Positions 5,327 through 6,489 of a stretch of DNA of 6,489 nucleotides are shown in pieces. Within the stretch, counting starts at the first letter, position 1. Each line of letters begins with the position of its first letter. The stretch is from Lachnospiraceae bacterium (GTDB lineage Bacteria; Bacillota; Clostridia; Lachnospirales; Lachnospiraceae): the NCBI GenBank assembly GCA_017613225.1, contig JAGAEH010000242.1:1-6489 (forward strand). The letters run 5' to 3'. The notes beneath the pieces were generated by a model. The model saw only the letters and a list, made by a program, of their open reading frames with translations. It was not told the origin of the DNA and made no database searches. The translations under genes were made by a program, and so were the position numbers.

Positions 5327-6429
5327 TCAAAGATGTTGAGATCCTCGTAATCGGCGCAGGTCCCGCCGGTCTGTGCGCTGCGAAGGCAGCCGCCGGCCTG
5401 GGAGCACAGGTCCTGGTCTGCGAAAGAGATGAGCTGCCCGGCGGCCAGCTGGTCAAGCAGACTCACAAGTTCTTCGGTTCCGAGAAGCAGCACGCGGGCG
5501 ACCGCGGCTACCTGATCGGCCAGGAGCTGGTAGAAGAAGTCACGAACAATCCGAACATCACGCTTTGGACCGACACCACCGTTCTTGGCGCCTATGAAGA
5601 CGGCATCATCACCTGCCTGCACGATGAGCAGCACGTGAAGATCCGCCCGCAGAAGACCATCATCGCGACCGGTGCTTCCGAAAAGTTCCTCATGTTCCCC
5701 GGAAACGATCTGCCCGGCATCTATGGCGCAGGCGCTGTCCAGACCCTGATGAACGTGGCAGGCGTCAAGCCCGCTGAGCGCGTCGTCATGGTCGGCGCCG
5801 GCAACATCGGCCTGATCGTCTCCTATCAGCTGCTGCAGGCCGGCGTTCAGGTCGCCGCTGTAGTGGAAGCCGCTCCCAACATCGGCGGTTATCTGGTCCA
5901 TGCTTCCAAGCTGCGCCGCGCAGGCGTTCCGATCAGGACCAGCTACACCGTGAAGGAAGCCTTCGGCAAGGACACCCTGGAAGGCGTCGTCATCCAGGCC
6001 CTGGACGAGAAGTGGCAGCCCATTGCCGGCACCGAAGAGACCATCGAGTGCGATACTCTGTGCCTGGCCGTAGGCCTGACCCCTCTGACCGAGATCGCAT
6101 GGCAGGCAGGCTGCGACATGGCATTCATCCGCGAGCTGTCCGGCCATGTGCCGATCCTCAATGACAACCTCGAGACCACCGTTCCCGGCATCTATGTGGC
6201 CGGTGACGCCGACGGTATCGAAGAAGCTTCCGCTGCCATGGTGGAAGGCCGCCTTGCCGGCTGTGCCGCCGCAGGCGCCCTGGGCCACGACCCCGAAGAG
6301 GCCGCGAAGCAGGTGGAAGCTGCCCGCGCAGATCTGGACGAACTCCGTTCCGGCCCTACCGGCGGAAAGATCCGTGCCGGCATCAAGAAAATGCATGAGA
6401 CGAAGGAGGCTATGAACAATGCTCAGTAA
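5323..6429 (+). CDS. FAD/NAD(P)-dependent oxidoreductase subunit, HcnB-like
   Basis: A 368-residue two-dinucleotide-binding-domain flavoprotein. The FAD motif is VIGAGPAG (9-16) with the acidic end of the second strand at Glu35. Next come PGGQL (39-43) and TIIATGA (112-118). The NAD(P) motif is MVGAGNIG (156-163), and the second FAD contact is GIYVAGDADG (289-298). This matches the pyridine-nucleotide-disulfide oxidoreductase-like subunits of HcnB/OoxA type and the alpha subunits of multi-subunit D-amino-acid or hydroxyproline dehydrogenases. HcnB-like proteins are usually about 460 residues or more with a C-terminal Cys cluster; here the chain ends in a charged helical tail (324-368) without Cys. 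The missing cluster may be supplied by the next gene. It starts inside the stop of the [2Fe-2S] gene (ATGA). Codons are strongly C/G-ending, suggesting high expression. Confidence 0.9.
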   Translation: MIKDVEILVIGAGPAGLCAAKAAAGLGAQVLVCERDELPGGQLVKQTHKFFGSEKQHAGDRGYLIGQELVEEVTNNPNITLWTDTTVLGAYEDGIITCLHDEQHVKIRPQKTIIATGASEKFLMFPGNDLPGIYGAGAVQTLMNVAGVKPAERVVMVGAGNIGLIVSYQLLQAGVQVAAVVEAAPNIGGYLVHASKLRRAGVPIRTSYTVKEAFGKDTLEGVVIQALDEKWQPIAGTEETIECDTLCLAVGLTPLTEIAWQAGCDMAFIRELSGHVPILNDNLETTVPGIYVAGDADGIEEASAAMVEGRLAGCAAAGALGHDPEEAAKQVEAARADLDELRSGPTGGKIRAGIKKMHETKEAMNNAQ

Positions 6430-6489
6430 AGACGGAATCCCTACTGCTGAAGATATTGCAAAGGTTCTCCCCTCTGCAGAGCGCCTCGC
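6419..6489 (+). CDS. start of the fourth operon gene, probably a 4Fe-4S subunit (partial)
   Basis: An ATG at 6419 opens a frame that runs off the window after 23 full codons. AAGGAGG (6403-6409) lies 9 nt upstream, and the frame overlaps the end of the flavoprotein gene by 11 nt, so it belongs to the same operon. The visible N terminus is MLSKDGIPTAEDIAKVLPSA followed by ERL. From memory this resembles the start of small 4Fe-4S proteins encoded next to HcnA/HcnB-type subunits, which continue into a Cys-rich part. No cysteine is visible yet, so the family call is a guess; the presence of a gene is well supported. Confidence 0.7.
   Translation, partial: MLSKDGIPTAEDIAKVLPSAERL

Noticed and set aside
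5101..6396. 431-codon open frame on the minus strand
   Set aside because: It is antisense to the flavoprotein and [2Fe-2S] genes, which have clear motifs and ribosome binding sites. Strong C/G-ending codon bias keeps the opposite frame open, and its translation shows no recognisable domain.

Overview
The window looks like a chromosomal segment of a moderately high-GC member of the Clostridia, plausibly Lachnospiraceae or a relative. The grounds are strong AGGAGG-type ribosome binding sites, a BlaI/M56 regulator pair, an ATC-hydrolase family protein, a clostridial-style RlmH and an oxygen-independent-looking iron-sulfur/flavin oxidoreductase operon. Genus-level assignment is not possible from the sequence alone.

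Layout. The left two thirds is read on the minus strand, the right third on the plus strand. From the middle leftward come rlmH (3557-4036), a 318-bp GC-rich structured gap, an ATC-hydrolase family gene (2528-3238) with its own rho-independent terminator, and a three-gene operon: blaI-like repressor (1992-2348), M56/BlaR1-like membrane protease (1072-1986) and a predicted lipoprotein (93-1043). That operon starts from a promoter covered by two BlaI-type dyads. Two 65-bp near-perfect hairpin repeats (18-82 and 2466-2530), 63/65 identical and in opposite orientation, bracket the operon. The second one supplies the stop codon of the neighbouring ATC-hydrolase gene.

Rightward from an AT-rich divergent region (4037-4295) runs a tightly coupled operon: an AraC-family regulator with a GTG start (4296-5018), a small [2Fe-2S] protein (5018-5326), an FAD/NAD(P)-type oxidoreductase (5323-6429) and the first 23 codons of a fourth gene (from 6419). 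The junctions are TAATG, ATGA and an 11-nt overlap. The subunit pattern resembles the HcnA/HcnB-type small and large subunits of multi-subunit amino-acid, opine or hydroxyproline dehydrogenases; the substrate-oxidising subunit, if there is one, lies past the right edge.

Functional reading. The BlaI/M56/lipoprotein cassette looks like a self-regulated envelope signal sensor in which the outer sensory part is a separate lipoprotein rather than a fused penicillin-binding domain. No beta-lactamase or PBP is in view. The AraC operon looks like inducible catabolism of a small amine or imino acid. The points most worth a second look are the inverted repeat pair around the sensor operon, the split sensor architecture and the unexplained structured gap at 3287-3556.
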